NCBI RefSeq assembly: GCF_026805325.1
Contig: NZ_JAPRAT010000006.1
Location: 1-64,000, forward strand
Direction: 5' to 3'
DNA from: Natronobacillus azotifigens
GTDB lineage: Bacteria; Bacillota; Bacilli; Bacillales; Amphibacillaceae
Length of the DNA stretch: 64,000 nucleotides
Shown here: in pieces, positions 27,264 through 38,477 of the stretch
Numbering within the stretch: the first letter of the stretch is position 1
How the letters are laid out: every line of letters begins with the position of its first letter
Notes under the pieces: model-generated
What the model was told of the DNA's origin: nothing
Databases searched by the model: none
What the model saw: the letters and a program-made list of their open reading frames with translations, nothing else
Made by a program: the position numbers and the translations under genes

Positions 27264-27314
27264 TTGAAATTACCAATAATTTTATATATAATGAAGTTAG
27301 TTATACGTACAAAT
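27264..27314 (+). promoter_or_regulatory. abfA promoter with AraR-like operator
   Basis: TTGAAA (27264) - 17 bases - TATAAT (27287), a near-consensus sigma-A promoter. AGTTATACGTACAAAT at 27299-27314 covers the likely transcription start and has a perfect right half of the AraR consensus (ACGTACAAAT). Confidence 0.75.
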
Positions 27315-27401
27315 AGTAAATTTGATAACTTGAACAAAATGGATTTAGTGATTCGCATGTTTTTATTGCAAAAACTGTGCGTATGATCCGTTGTTTTGTA
27401 A

Positions 27402-28937
<1,536 letters not shown>

Positions 28938-28981
28938 AAAACGAATTGCTTTTTTAGAAAAGAATGAAATGAGGTGCTAAT

Positions 28982-30463
28982 TTGGAAACAAGAGTAGTCG
29001 TTAACGCGGACGTATCAAGAGGTAAAATTGACAAGCACATCTATGGACATTTTGCTGAACATTTAGGTCGTTGTATTTATGAAGGAATCTGGGTTGGCGA
29101 GGATTCGCCGATTCCAAATACAAACGGTATTCGAAATGATGTTGTCGCAGCATTAAAAGAATTGAACATTCCAAATCTTCGTTGGCCAGGTGGATGTTTT
29201 GCTGATGAGTACCATTGGAAAGATGGGGTAGGACCACGTGAGAACAGGAAACGTATGATCAACACACACTGGGGTGGTGTTGTGGAGAACAATCACTTCG
29301 GTACACATGAATTTATGATGTTATGTGAGATGTTAGAGACGGAACCATATATCAATGGAAACGTAGGGAGCGGGACTGTTCAAGAAATGTCTGAATGGGT
29401 GGAATATATGACTTTTGATGGCGAATCACCCATGGCTAACTGGAGAAAAGAAAACGGTCAAGAAAAAGCTTGGAAGTTAAAGTATTTCGGTGTAGGGAAT
29501 GAGAACTGGGGTTGTGGTGGTAACATGAGGCCAGAATACTACGCAGACTTATACCGACGCTTCCAGACATATGTGCGTAATTATGGAGATAACAAGATTT
29601 TTAAAATCGCTGGTGGAGCAAACGTAGACGATTATAACTGGACAGAAGTGCTAATGCGAGAAGCAGCGCGGTTTATGGATGGCTTGAGCTTGCATTATTA
29701 TGTTCATCCAGGTGGCTTTTTTAATAAAGGTGATGCAGTGAGATTTTCTGAGAAAGAATGGGAACTTTCCATGCAAAAAGCATATTTCACTGAAGAACTA
29801 ATTGAAAAGCATAGCACAATTATGGATAAATACGATCCAGAAAAACGTGTTGCAATCATTTTTGATGAGTGGGGTGCTTGGTACGATGTGGAGCCTGGGA
29901 CGAACCCAGGATTCCTCTATCAACAAAATACTGTTCGTGATTCCGTCATTGCGGGTGTTACGCTGAATATTTTTAACAATCATAATGATCGCGTACGTAT
30001 GGCAAACATCGCACAAATGATCAATGTTATTCAATCGATGATTTTAACAGATGAAGAGAAGATGATCTTAACACCAACATACCATGTGTTTAAAATGTAT
30101 AAAGTTCATCAAGATGCAGAACGTGTTGCATTAGATATCGATACAAAAATGTTATCTGTGGATGGCAAAGAATATCCACAAGTTAGCGCATCTGCTTCAA
30201 AAGCGGCAGATGGTACAGTAAACATTAGTTTGTGTAACACGGATAAAGATAATGAAGCAACGATTGATTTTGAATTGCGTGGTATGGAGTTGTTGGGTAA
30301 CATGACAGGTGAAGTGATTACTTCTGAAAAAATGAATGATCACAATACATTTGAAAATCCTGATAAAGTGAAACCGGTAGAATTCACTGGTTTTGATACA
30401 AAAGATAATGCAGTAGTGGTTACATTACCACCAATGTCCGTAGTTATGTTAAGTGTAAGATAA
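28982..30463 (+). CDS. Second alpha-L-arabinofuranosidase, GH51
   Basis: A 493-residue GH51 paralogue of the preceding gene. Acid/base Glu174 ([11 protein letters not shown]) and nucleophile Glu296 (FDEWGAWYD) are intact. It has a longer loop after the nucleophile (EPGTNPGF). It resembles the Abf2/XsaA type, which prefers other linkages, so the two paralogues may split alpha-1,2/1,3 and alpha-1,5 bonds. TTG start behind AGGTGC, 44 bases after abfA. Confidence 0.93.
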   Translation: METRVVVNADVSRGKIDKHIYGHFAEHLGRCIYEGIWVGEDSPIPNTNGIRNDVVAALKELNIPNLRWPGGCFADEYHWKDGVGPRENRKRMINTHWGGVVENNHFGTHEFMMLCEMLETEPYINGNVGSGTVQEMSEWVEYMTFDGESPMANWRKENGQEKAWKLKYFGVGNENWGCGGNMRPEYYADLYRRFQTYVRNYGDNKIFKIAGGANVDDYNWTEVLMREAARFMDGLSLHYYVHPGGFFNKGDAVRFSEKEWELSMQKAYFTEELIEKHSTIMDKYDPEKRVAIIFDEWGAWYDVEPGTNPGFLYQQNTVRDSVIAGVTLNIFNNHNDRVRMANIAQMINVIQSMILTDEEKMILTPTYHVFKMYKVHQDAERVALDIDTKMLSVDGKEYPQVSASASKAADGTVNISLCNTDKDNEATIDFELRGMELLGNMTGEVITSEKMNDHNTFENPDKVKPVEFTGFDTKDNAVVVTLPPMSVVMLSVR

Positions 30464-30475
30464 GTAAATACCGAA

Positions 30476-30520
30476 ACAATAAGTCGATGGGGCCTTCCTT
30501 ATCGACTTATTGTATATTTT
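30476..30520 (+). terminator. Intercistronic hairpin between GH51 gene and araM
   Basis: Perfect 13-bp stem ACAATAAGTCGAT/ATCGACTTATTGT followed by ATATTTT. Like the hairpin after araN it is terminator-shaped but inside a gene run. Confidence 0.7.
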
Positions 30521-30533
30521 AGGAGGGGAACAA

Positions 30534-31733
30534 GTGGAAATCTCAGACCAACTCTATCGGTTAATGGAACAAACGGGAAATCCATCAATTACGCTACCAG
30601 AGCTCATATTAGAAAAAGACGCATTATTTAAAATCGCTCCTTACATTCAAAGGCAAGGAGCAGAGAAAGTTGCCCTTGTTGTCGACCACAATACGTACCA
30701 AGCTGCAGGAAAAACTATTGAAAAAACATTACGCGTAGCATCGATTGATTATCAAATAGTACAGCTAGAGGAAACGGATCATGGGCAAGTGATTGCTGAT
30801 GAACAGTCGTTAGTTCAATTGCTTGTGGAAACGGACTCTGATGTAGATCTATTTTTAGCAGTAGGTTCAGGCACGATACATGACATCGTTCGGTTTGCTG
30901 GAAGTAAAATGAATCGTCCGTTCATTTCCGTACCAACGGCTGCTTCTGTCGATGGTTTTACTTCAAAAGGAGCCCCACTAATTTTACGCGGAGTGAAGAA
31001 AACGATTCAGACAGCCTCACCGATCGCAGTGTTTGCAGATGTACATGTATTGATATCTGCTCCTCAAGCACTAACTGCCGCAGGTTTTGGCGATATTCTG
31101 GGAAAATACACCTCGCTACTAGATTGGAAAATATCTGAATTAATCGGAAGTGAACCTTACTACCCGATAGCGGCAGAACTTACAAGAAAATCACTGGTAA
31201 GTTGCGTAGAACGTGTGGAGCAAATTGCCGCTCGTGATCAAGCAGGCATACAGGTATTAACCCAGGCCTTGATCGAATCTGGTTTGGTCATGCTCGTGCT
31301 GGATTTTTCTCGACCAGCATCAGGTGGTGAACATCACTTGTCTCATTATTGGGAGATGAATTTGCTAGAAAAAAATAAAGAGCAACTTTTACATGGAGCA
31401 AAAGTTGGTGTAGCAACGGCAATAATTTCAAACCTATACCACCAATTCGTAGAAAACTTTGAACCAAGTAGTGTTCCACAGGATCATCGTTATTATCGTA
31501 ACATCCAAAAACACTGGGATGAAATAAAACAATTAATTAATACCCTTCCAACAGCAGAAGAAATTCAAACGTTGTTGAAGATAATAGGTGGGCCGCAAAC
31601 TACCGAACAGTTAGAACTAACCAATGAATTGGTGAAAAAGAGTCTAAATGAAGCACAGCATTTACGTGATCGATGCACTGGTTTGTTGTTAATCAATCAA
31701 TTTAAGAAAGATTTAATCGACTATCCATTGTGA
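30534..31733 (+). CDS. araM: Glycerol-1-phosphate dehydrogenase, AraM/EgsA type
   Basis: A 399-residue NAD(H)-dependent iron-alcohol-dehydrogenase-fold enzyme that reduces dihydroxyacetone phosphate to sn-glycerol 1-phosphate. Motifs: AVGSGTIHDIVRFA near residue 110, VPTAASVDGFTSKGAP near 145, and metal-binding His residues in ASGGEHHLSHYWEM near 270. GTG start behind AGGAGGGGA. In Bacillus the gene also lies in the arabinose operon, though it has no known step in arabinose breakdown. Confidence 0.9.
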   Translation: MEISDQLYRLMEQTGNPSITLPELILEKDALFKIAPYIQRQGAEKVALVVDHNTYQAAGKTIEKTLRVASIDYQIVQLEETDHGQVIADEQSLVQLLVETDSDVDLFLAVGSGTIHDIVRFAGSKMNRPFISVPTAASVDGFTSKGAPLILRGVKKTIQTASPIAVFADVHVLISAPQALTAAGFGDILGKYTSLLDWKISELIGSEPYYPIAAELTRKSLVSCVERVEQIAARDQAGIQVLTQALIESGLVMLVLDFSRPASGGEHHLSHYWEMNLLEKNKEQLLHGAKVGVATAIISNLYHQFVENFEPSSVPQDHRYYRNIQKHWDEIKQLINTLPTAEEIQTLLKIIGGPQTTEQLELTNELVKKSLNEAQHLRDRCTGLLLINQFKKDLIDYPL

Positions 31734-31758
31734 CAAGTAAAATAAAGGAGTTGTAACT

Positions 31759-33978
31759 ATGTCGATATATTTTAATGAGACGACAAAAGAATTCCATCTA
31801 CAAACGAGTGATACGAGCTATATTTTTGCCATTTTAAAAAATAATCAACTAGGACACTATTATTATGGAAAACAAGTGAAGCACCGAGACTCATTCGCAC
31901 ACTTATTTCCTAGTGGATTCCGCGCAACGATTGCAAACGTGGTTGAAGAAGATCATACTTTTTCACTAGAATTGATTAAGCAAGAGTTTCCTTCTTACGG
32001 TACAGGTGATTTTAGGGAGCCTGCTTTTCAATTGTTACAAGCGAACGGCAGTCGTATAACTGATTTCACTTACCAAAGTCATCAGATTTATCAAGGGAAA
32101 AAGAAATTAGAGAACCTACCTGCTACTTATGTAGAAGAAGCGGAAGAGGCAACAACATTGGAAATTTCTTTAGTTGATTCTTTAATCGATGTAGAAATCA
32201 TTTTATCTTATTCTGTTTTTGAATCTTATAACGCAATAACACGATCAGTGAGATACATCAATCATGGTGAAAAGGATATTGAGTTAACTCGAGCACTAAG
32301 CATGAGTATTGATTATCCCGATTCCAATTATGAGATGATTCATTTAGCTGGTGCTTGGGGAAGAGAACGTCACGTGAAACAACGAAAGCTCCAACCTGGC
32401 TTACAAAGTATTACTAGTACAAGAGGTGCTAGTAGTAGTCAACAAAATCCGTTTCTTGCTTTAAAAAGGCCAGAAACAACAGAAGACAATGGATCAGTTT
32501 ATGGTTTTAGTTTTGTATATAGTGGTAACTTTTTGGCGCAAGTAGAAGTCGACCATTTTGATGTAACTCGTGTGTCGATCGGGATTAATCCGTTCGATTT
32601 TAACTGGCGATTACAAAGTAATGAAAGTTTTCAAGCACCTGAAGTAGTGATGGTATATTCAGATCGGGGTTTAAATGGGATGAGTCAAGCGTATCACAAA
32701 TTGTATCAATCTAGGTTAGCGAGAGGAAAGTGGCGGGATCTTGAACGTCCAATTTTAGTGAACAATTGGGAAGGGACTTATTTTAACTTTACCGAAGAAA
32801 AAATAATCGCGATCGCATCTGAAGCAAAACAGCTTGGTGTAGAGCTTTTTGTCTTAGATGATGGTTGGTTTGGTAAACGAAATGATGATACGACTTCTTT
32901 AGGAGATTGGTTCGTAAATGAAGAAAAACTTCCAAACGGAATTACCGGACTTGCAGACGATATTACTAAACTAGGAATGGATTTTGGTTTATGGTTTGAA
33001 CCAGAAATGGTATCCAAGAAAAGTGAACTTTATAAAAAACATCCCGACTGGCTTATTCAAACACCAGGCCGAAATCAAACACCTACGCGGAACCAGCATG
33101 TGCTCGATTTCTCACGTCAAGAGGTAGTAGACTATATATACGAAAGTATGGCAGAAACATTATCGAAAGCAAACATTAGCTATGTGAAGTGGGATATGAA
33201 TCGATATTTAACAGAGATTGGTTCAGCGGAGTTGCCGTCCGAACGTCAGCAAGAAGTAGCTCATCGTTATATTTTAGGTGTATATCAATTATATGAGCGT
33301 CTCATTGCGAGTTTTCCTGATGTATTGTTTGAATCTTGTTCCAGTGGTGGTGCTCGTTTTGACCCAGGCATTCTTTATTATGCTCCGCAAGGCTGGACGA
33401 GTGATGATACGGATGCGATGGAGCGATTGAAAATTCAATATGGTACTTCTCTTGTATATCCTATTAGCTCAATGGGCGCACACGTATCTGCAGTCCCGAA
33501 TCATCAAGTAGGTCGAATGACTAGCATGGATGCGCGAGCACATGTAGCCTATTTTGGCGCGTTCGGTTATGAGTTAGATGTAACTGAAATGTCTGAGGAA
33601 GATAAAGCTATAATGAGACAGCAAATTGAATTTTATAAAGAAACAAGAAAACTGTTCCAATATGGTAAGTTTCATCGAATTAGTAGTCCATTTGAGGGTA
33701 ATGTAACAAGCTGGAGTGTCGTTTCAGCAGATCAAACAGAAGCAATTCTTGCATACTATCAATGGTCCGAAATTCCGAACGATGGGTTTAGAAGGATTTA
33801 TTTTACCGGATTGAACGAGAATTTGGAATATGAAATTGTCGGCATACCAGGAACCTATTATGGTGATGAATTAATGTATATCGGTATTGTCTTAGATAAC
33901 CCACGGATTCACCAACATAAACACCACCATCCAAATGACTTTCGAACAAAACTCTATCATGTAAAAGCAGTAGACTAA
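31759..33978 (+). CDS. Alpha-galactosidase, GH36
   Basis: A 739-residue cytoplasmic GH36 enzyme that removes alpha-galactosyl residues from melibiose, raffinose and oligosaccharides. Residues 1-320 are the beta-supersandwich domain, about 325-650 the barrel (VLDDGWFGKRNDD). The nucleophile is Asp479 (YVKWDMNRY) and the acid/base Asp549 (WTSDDTDAMERL), spaced as in Bacillus homologues. It lies 25 bases behind araM and closes the hydrolase run; its galactose would feed the gal operon at 50-55 kb. Confidence 0.94.
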   Translation: MSIYFNETTKEFHLQTSDTSYIFAILKNNQLGHYYYGKQVKHRDSFAHLFPSGFRATIANVVEEDHTFSLELIKQEFPSYGTGDFREPAFQLLQANGSRITDFTYQSHQIYQGKKKLENLPATYVEEAEEATTLEISLVDSLIDVEIILSYSVFESYNAITRSVRYINHGEKDIELTRALSMSIDYPDSNYEMIHLAGAWGRERHVKQRKLQPGLQSITSTRGASSSQQNPFLALKRPETTEDNGSVYGFSFVYSGNFLAQVEVDHFDVTRVSIGINPFDFNWRLQSNESFQAPEVVMVYSDRGLNGMSQAYHKLYQSRLARGKWRDLERPILVNNWEGTYFNFTEEKIIAIASEAKQLGVELFVLDDGWFGKRNDDTTSLGDWFVNEEKLPNGITGLADDITKLGMDFGLWFEPEMVSKKSELYKKHPDWLIQTPGRNQTPTRNQHVLDFSRQEVVDYIYESMAETLSKANISYVKWDMNRYLTEIGSAELPSERQQEVAHRYILGVYQLYERLIASFPDVLFESCSSGGARFDPGILYYAPQGWTSDDTDAMERLKIQYGTSLVYPISSMGAHVSAVPNHQVGRMTSMDARAHVAYFGAFGYELDVTEMSEEDKAIMRQQIEFYKETRKLFQYGKFHRISSPFEGNVTSWSVVSADQTEAILAYYQWSEIPNDGFRRIYFTGLNENLEYEIVGIPGTYYGDELMYIGIVLDNPRIHQHKHHHPNDFRTKLYHVKAVD

Positions 33979-33982
33979 AAGA

Positions 33983-34024
33983 TAGCAGACCTTGCATAGT
34001 TTGATGTGAGGTCTGCTGTTTTTA
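33983..34024 (+). terminator. Terminator after GH36 gene
   Basis: Stem AGCAGACCT/AGGTCTGCT with 16-base loop, followed by GTTTTTATT. Confidence 0.82.
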
Positions 34025-34050
34025 TTGGGATTTTGAAGTTGGGGGGGCGT

Positions 34051-34765
34051 ATGCAGATCTCGGAGAATGCGAACAAATCAGAAAAGATGCGAATAAATCG
34101 CGGAAAATGCGAACAAATCAGAAAAGATGCGAATAAATCTCGGAGAATGCGAACAAATCGAAAAAGATGCGAATAAATCGCGGAGAATGCGAACAAATCA
34201 GAAAAGATGCGAATAAATCGCGGAGAATGCGAACAAAATCGAAAAGATGCGAATAAATCGAGGAGAATGCGAACAAAATCGAAAAGATGCGAATAAATCT
34301 CGGAGAATGCGAACAAATCAGAAAAGATGCGAATAAATCTCGGAGAATGCGAACAAATCAGAAAAGATGCGAATAAATCTCGGAGAATGCGAACAAATCT
34401 GAAAAGATGCGAACAAATCGCGGAGAATGCGAACAAAATCGAAAAGATGCGAATAAATCGCGGAGAATGCGAACAAATCAGAAAAGATGCGAATAAATCG
34501 AGGAGAATGCGAACAAATCAGAAAAGATGCGAATAAATCGTGGAGAATGCGAACAAATCAGAAAAGATGCGAATAAATCGCGTAGAATGCGAACAAATCA
34601 GAAAAGATGCGAATAAATCCCGGAGAACGCACGCAAATCAAAAAAGTCGCACGCAAATCCCTGAGAATGCACGCAAATCAAAAAAGTCGCACGCAAATCC
34701 CGGAGAACGCACGCAAATCAAAAAAGTCGCACGCAAATCCCGGAGAACGCACGCAAAATCCTAAA
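34051..34765. repeat. Tandem array of about eighteen 40-bp units
   Basis: Each 40-bp unit consists of two related 20-bp halves: TGCGAACAAATCAGAAAAGA and TGCGAATAAATCTCGGAGAA. The motif TGCGAAYAAATC thus recurs every 20 bases. From about 34621 the array changes to a variant with CGCACGCAAATC as core but the same 20- and 40-bp spacing. Because 40 is not divisible by three, all frames stay open over long stretches and mimic basic repetitive proteins on both strands; none has a plausible ribosome site. Function unknown. Confidence 0.92.
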
Positions 34766-34850
34766 GACCCACAATACTCCATCTATTTGCACTAAATGAT
34801 TTCTCATGCCCAACCCGATCCCCTCAACTTTTCTTGAAAAGGATCTTCCT

Positions 34851-35252
34851 TTATCCTTCCATCACTTTCACGTGGTATTTTCTTGAACGTGGACCATCAA
34901 ATTCGCAAAAGTAGATCCCTTGCCAAGTGCCAAGCAATAGTTGACCATTTTGTATGACAATGGTTTGAGCATGTCCGACTGTACTCGTTTTTAGGTGAGC
35001 AGCTGTATTCCCTTCCATGTGTAAGTCTTTACTGTGATGCCAAGGATAAACTTCATCCAAGCGTCGTAAAAAATCTGTTTTCACATCAGGATCGGCATTT
35101 TCATTGACCGTAATTCCAGCCGTTGTGTGCAAAGAGGAAACAATGACAATCCCATCTTTAATCTTTCGCTCGCTAAGCCAGTTGCTAATTCCCCCGGTAA
35201 TTTCAACCATCTCACTGTGATCTTTTGTTTGTAGAGAAAAAGTCTGTTCCAT
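34851..35252 (-). CDS. YjbQ/UPF0047 family protein
   Basis: A 133-residue protein of the YjbQ family. Conserved elements are [19 protein letters not shown] near residue 40, [13 protein letters not shown] (here [12 protein letters not shown]) near 80, and a [15 protein letters not shown] end. Members bind a metal with conserved His and Glu residues; a thiamin phosphate synthase side activity has been reported for homologues, but the cellular role is unsettled. ATG at 35252 follows AAAGGGAG; a TTG seven codons upstream overlaps that site. Divergent from ridA. Confidence 0.85.
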   Translation of the reverse strand: MEQTFSLQTKDHSEMVEITGGISNWLSERKIKDGIVIVSSLHTTAGITVNENADPDVKTDFLRRLDEVYPWHHSKDLHMEGNTAAHLKTSTVGHAQTIVIQNGQLLLGTWQGIYFCEFDGPRSRKYHVKVMEG

Positions 35253-35362
35253 TATTAAAACGCTCCCTTTCAAAATATTTAATGTTAACTTAAGTTTACT
35301 AAAAAATCAGTAATATGTTAAAATTTTTACTATCATTGTTTCTAAAATAGGAGGATAAACAA

Positions 35363-35743
35363 ATGACAGGTAAAGCGATCCAAACAGATCAAGCACCACA
35401 AGCAATTGGTGCCTATTCACAGGCAATTGATTTAGGCGATTTCATATTTATTTCTGGCCAAATCCCATTAAATCCAAGTACGATGGAAGTTGTTGAAGGG
35501 GATATTACCGCGCAAACTGCTCAAGTGATGAACAACTTAGAAGCAATTTTAAAAGAGGCAAATTTAACTTTTGCGAATGTTGCTAAGTTTACGATTTATA
35601 TTACGAATATGGAAGATTTTAAGGCTGTTGATGAAACGTATGCCAAATTTTTATCAACCCCATATCCAGCAAGAGCGACAGTAGAAGTAAGTAAACTACC
35701 AAAAGGTGTTCGTATCGAAATGGATGCGATAGCAAAAAGGTAA
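35363..35743 (+). CDS. ridA: RidA-family enamine/imine deaminase
   Basis: A 126-residue RidA (YabJ/YjgF) protein. Signature residues are present: QAIGAYSQAI near 13, FISGQIPLNP near 32, and the active-site Arg/Glu in PARATVEVSKLPKGVRIEMD at the end. It hydrolyses reactive 2-aminoacrylate-type enamines from PLP enzymes. ATG behind AGGAGG. Monocistronic with terminator. Confidence 0.93.
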   Translation: MTGKAIQTDQAPQAIGAYSQAIDLGDFIFISGQIPLNPSTMEVVEGDITAQTAQVMNNLEAILKEANLTFANVAKFTIYITNMEDFKAVDETYAKFLSTPYPARATVEVSKLPKGVRIEMDAIAKR

Positions 35744-35795
35744 GCATAATTCAATCTCGATTTCGAAGATTAAAGCTATGGTAAATATCATAATC

Positions 35796-35840
35796 AAAAA
35801 AAAGACAACGTGAGTTTCATAGCTCACGCTGTCTTTTTTT
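35796..35840 (+). terminator. Terminator after ridA
   Basis: Stem AAAGACA-ACGTGAG with CTCACGC-TGTCTTT, loop TTTCATAG, T run. Confidence 0.88.
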
Positions 35841-35998
35841 CTCAACATAGACCTGAGCAACAGAAAATTGAACAAATAAATGCCTAAATGAAGGGATATT
35901 TCAAATATATGAGCATAATGTAAAAATAGGACTTCCCTTCTAGAGTGTTTCCGTGCATAATATATGTAATAAATTTCAATAGAAATGGAGCACAGAAA

Positions 35999-36901
35999 AT
36001 GAAAAAAGTAAAATGGATCGTGCTTAGTTTTTTCCTCTTCATGGGGATATTTACGGTAAATGTATTAGCGAGTGAACAAGATAATGATCAAGGTATAGAT
36101 GAAAAACACGGTTTACCACGCGTAGTTTATGGAGATGCTTTATCTGAGTCACAACAAGAGGAAGTTCGTAGATTATTAGGAGTTACTGATCGAAATACGG
36201 TACAAGAGTATACCGTTACGGCAGCAGATCTTGTTGAATATATTGGTGGAGATTCAAGTTCTAATATGTATTCTTCTGCAAAAATCACGAGAAAAAATGA
36301 TGGGCACGGAATTGTCGTGCAAATTGTAACTGATGATAATATCACGCAAGTTACTAATGACATGTATGCAAATGCTATGCTGACTGCAGGAGTAGAGAAT
36401 GCAGACGTCAAGGTTGTTTCTCCGGTCCGAGTTAGTGGTCATTCTGCTTTAACAGGTATTTACAAAGCATTTAATGTCGATGGTGAATCGTTAGACCAAG
36501 ATCGAATGGAAGTGGCTAACGAAGAACTAGAATTAGCAACGGACTTAGCAGAATTAGAAGATGTTGATCAAGAAAGCGTTACAGAACTTTTAACACAAAT
36601 CAAACAAAAAATTGCAGAACAAAACCCTGTTTCCAGAGAGGAAGTAGAACAAATTGTTCGCGAACAATTAGATAATTTAAATATTGAACTTAGTCCAGCA
36701 GACATTGAAAGGTTAGCGAATTTATTTGATAAGATGCGATCAATTAATATTGACTTTAGTCAAGTTTCCAATCAATTGCAAGATATTGCAAAGAGCATTC
36801 AAAATAAATTAGATGAAATTACAGGAGATACTGGTTTTTGGGAAGCGGTAAAAAGTTTCTTTAAAAGCATGATCGATGGTATAAGAAACCTATTTTCGTA
36901 A
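35999..36901 (+). CDS. Secreted DUF1002 (YpuA-like) protein
   Basis: A 300-residue protein with an N-terminal signal peptide (about residues 1-24, ending VNVLA-SEQ). The DUF1002 region follows, with GLPRVVYGDALSESQQEEVR and a conserved VSPVRVSGHSALTGIYKAF near residue 145. The C-terminal third is acidic and helical (coiled-coil-like) and ends in an amphipathic stretch FFKSMIDGIRNLFS. The function of the family is not established. ATG at 35999 follows GGAG; upstream in-frame starts lack a site. Confidence 0.8.
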   Translation: MKKVKWIVLSFFLFMGIFTVNVLASEQDNDQGIDEKHGLPRVVYGDALSESQQEEVRRLLGVTDRNTVQEYTVTAADLVEYIGGDSSSNMYSSAKITRKNDGHGIVVQIVTDDNITQVTNDMYANAMLTAGVENADVKVVSPVRVSGHSALTGIYKAFNVDGESLDQDRMEVANEELELATDLAELEDVDQESVTELLTQIKQKIAEQNPVSREEVEQIVREQLDNLNIELSPADIERLANLFDKMRSINIDFSQVSNQLQDIAKSIQNKLDEITGDTGFWEAVKSFFKSMIDGIRNLFS

Positions 36902-36930
36902 TAGAGAAGGCAGCCTACTGTCTATTATTA

Positions 36931-36972
36931 AAAAAGAAACAGCACGTGAAAATTCGTGCTGTTTCTCTTTCT
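36931..36972. terminator. Bidirectional terminator between converging genes
   Basis: Stem AAGAAACAGCACG/CGTGCTGTTTCTCTT with an eight-base loop, A-rich on one side and T-rich on the other, between the DUF1002 and MFS genes. Confidence 0.82.
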
Positions 36973-36977
36973 CTCCA

Positions 36978-38201
36978 CTAATGTTGATTTGCAACATGTC
37001 TTGGATATTGTTTTTGAGCGAAGACCATGCCGATACCACTGATAAACAATAATGTACTTGTAAGAACGAAAACAGCTGAAAAACCAAATCCAGCAGAAAT
37101 TGCACCGCCTATAAGTGGTCCAATCACATTACCTAAAAAACGAATACTGGTGTTATAGCCGAGTACTTCCCCTTGCATCGCAATCGGTGCTTCCTGTCGA
37201 ATATAAGCAATACGAACAGGAATGATTCCACCAATCGCAACACCGAGTAAGAAACGTAAAATAACCAGTTGCCAAAGACTAGTAACAAAACCAGCTGGAA
37301 AATAAACGGCTGCTGCATAAAACAATAACAGGCTTAATAACTTTACATAGCCAATCCGATCACCAATAGCTCCCCATTTACGAGCCATCAATAAATTACC
37401 TAGACCAGCAGCGGAAAAAGCAATTCCTGAAGCGAGAGCGATATTCTCAGGTCCGTTAATTTGGCCAACATAAAGTGATAAAATCGGTTGAACACTAAAG
37501 TGAGCAATCTGTACGACCATCGAAATCAACATAACTATTAGTAGCATAGGGTGGCGAAGAATATGCAAAATAACTTGTTTGCTTGAAAATCGAGTCGGTT
37601 GATCTTCTTCCTTTATTCGATATTCGTTCACACCGAATAATACTAAAAAGCTAGAGAAAAATAGAAATAACGCCAACCATTTAAACGTGGCGGCATAACC
37701 GAATGCGTCAGCTAGAACACCACCTATCAGCGGTCCTAACAACGTACCCGTAACACTACCTGTTTGCAGTGTTCCAAGAACCTTGCCAGCCATTTTTTTT
37801 GAAGTTTGAGTCGCGATCAATGCTTGAGACATAGAAACAAAACCAGTGAATATACCCATAAAGAGGCGTAAGAAAAACAACTGTGCAATAGAGGTAACAA
37901 AACCCATGAAAAAGACAGACAGACCTAAGCCAAACCCAAAAGCAACAAGGATAGGTTTTCGTCCAAAGCGGTCCCCAATCTTTCCCCAGATTGGTGAGAA
38001 GATAAAGGCCGTAACAAAAGTAACACTAAAAATAATACCAGACCAATTTTGAACATAGGCTTCTGAATAATCACCTAGTGTATTAATGTAAAGGGATAAA
38101 AAAGGTAAGACCATTGTAATACTGCCTGCAATAAAAAAGTTAGCAAACCACATGATTGCAACATTCTTTTTGATTATTGTATCTTGATGAATCGTAATCA
38201 C
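36978..38201 (-). CDS. MFS multidrug-type efflux transporter
   Basis: A 407-residue MFS protein with twelve hydrophobic segments. Motif A is GKIGDRFGRKP between helices 2 and 3, and the antiporter motif C region is GSVTGTLLGPLIGG in helix 5, indicating drug:proton antiport (DHA1 group, YfmO/YitG/MdtG-like). The substrate is unknown. The annotated start is a GTG with a weak AAGAAAG site; the true start might be slightly downstream. Divergent from helD. Confidence 0.8.
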   Translation of the reverse strand: MITIHQDTIIKKNVAIMWFANFFIAGSITMVLPFLSLYINTLGDYSEAYVQNWSGIIFSVTFVTAFIFSPIWGKIGDRFGRKPILVAFGFGLGLSVFFMGFVTSIAQLFFLRLFMGIFTGFVSMSQALIATQTSKKMAGKVLGTLQTGSVTGTLLGPLIGGVLADAFGYAATFKWLALFLFFSSFLVLFGVNEYRIKEEDQPTRFSSKQVILHILRHPMLLIVMLISMVVQIAHFSVQPILSLYVGQINGPENIALASGIAFSAAGLGNLLMARKWGAIGDRIGYVKLLSLLLFYAAAVYFPAGFVTSLWQLVILRFLLGVAIGGIIPVRIAYIRQEAPIAMQGEVLGYNTSIRFLGNVIGPLIGGAISAGFGFSAVFVLTSTLLFISGIGMVFAQKQYPRHVANQH

Positions 38202-38477
38202 TTCTTTCTTGATATTTCGTAACTCTAAATATATATGATAACTCTTAGATGAAGTTTAGGGAAGGCATTTGCAAGAATTCAGGAAAAAAGTAACTTCCCC
38301 CATAGGTGAAGAACGAGATATTATTTAACTTTTTAACAGATAACCTCATGCGTTGTGATAAAATCAAATGTCCTGTAAAATGATGTTTGGGACGAATCAT
38401 AGTAGGAAATCTTTTAACATATAAGCTAGAATATAATGCTTTACCAACGAGTTTTGCGAGTAGAGGAGTTGAATCCA

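Noticed and set aside
34051-34765. CRISPR array
   Set aside because: Repeat halves follow each other without unique spacers and no cas genes are nearby.
33975-34795. Long repetitive frames on both strands (for example 153 codons on minus, 69-74 codons on plus)
   Set aside because: They are produced by the 40-bp tandem array, whose period is not a multiple of three; they lack ribosome sites and appear in several frames at once.
36127-36411. Antisense frame within the DUF1002 gene, and similar antisense frames in argJ, ade, trpD and others
   Set aside because: They overlap well-supported genes, have no ribosome sites and unlikely composition.
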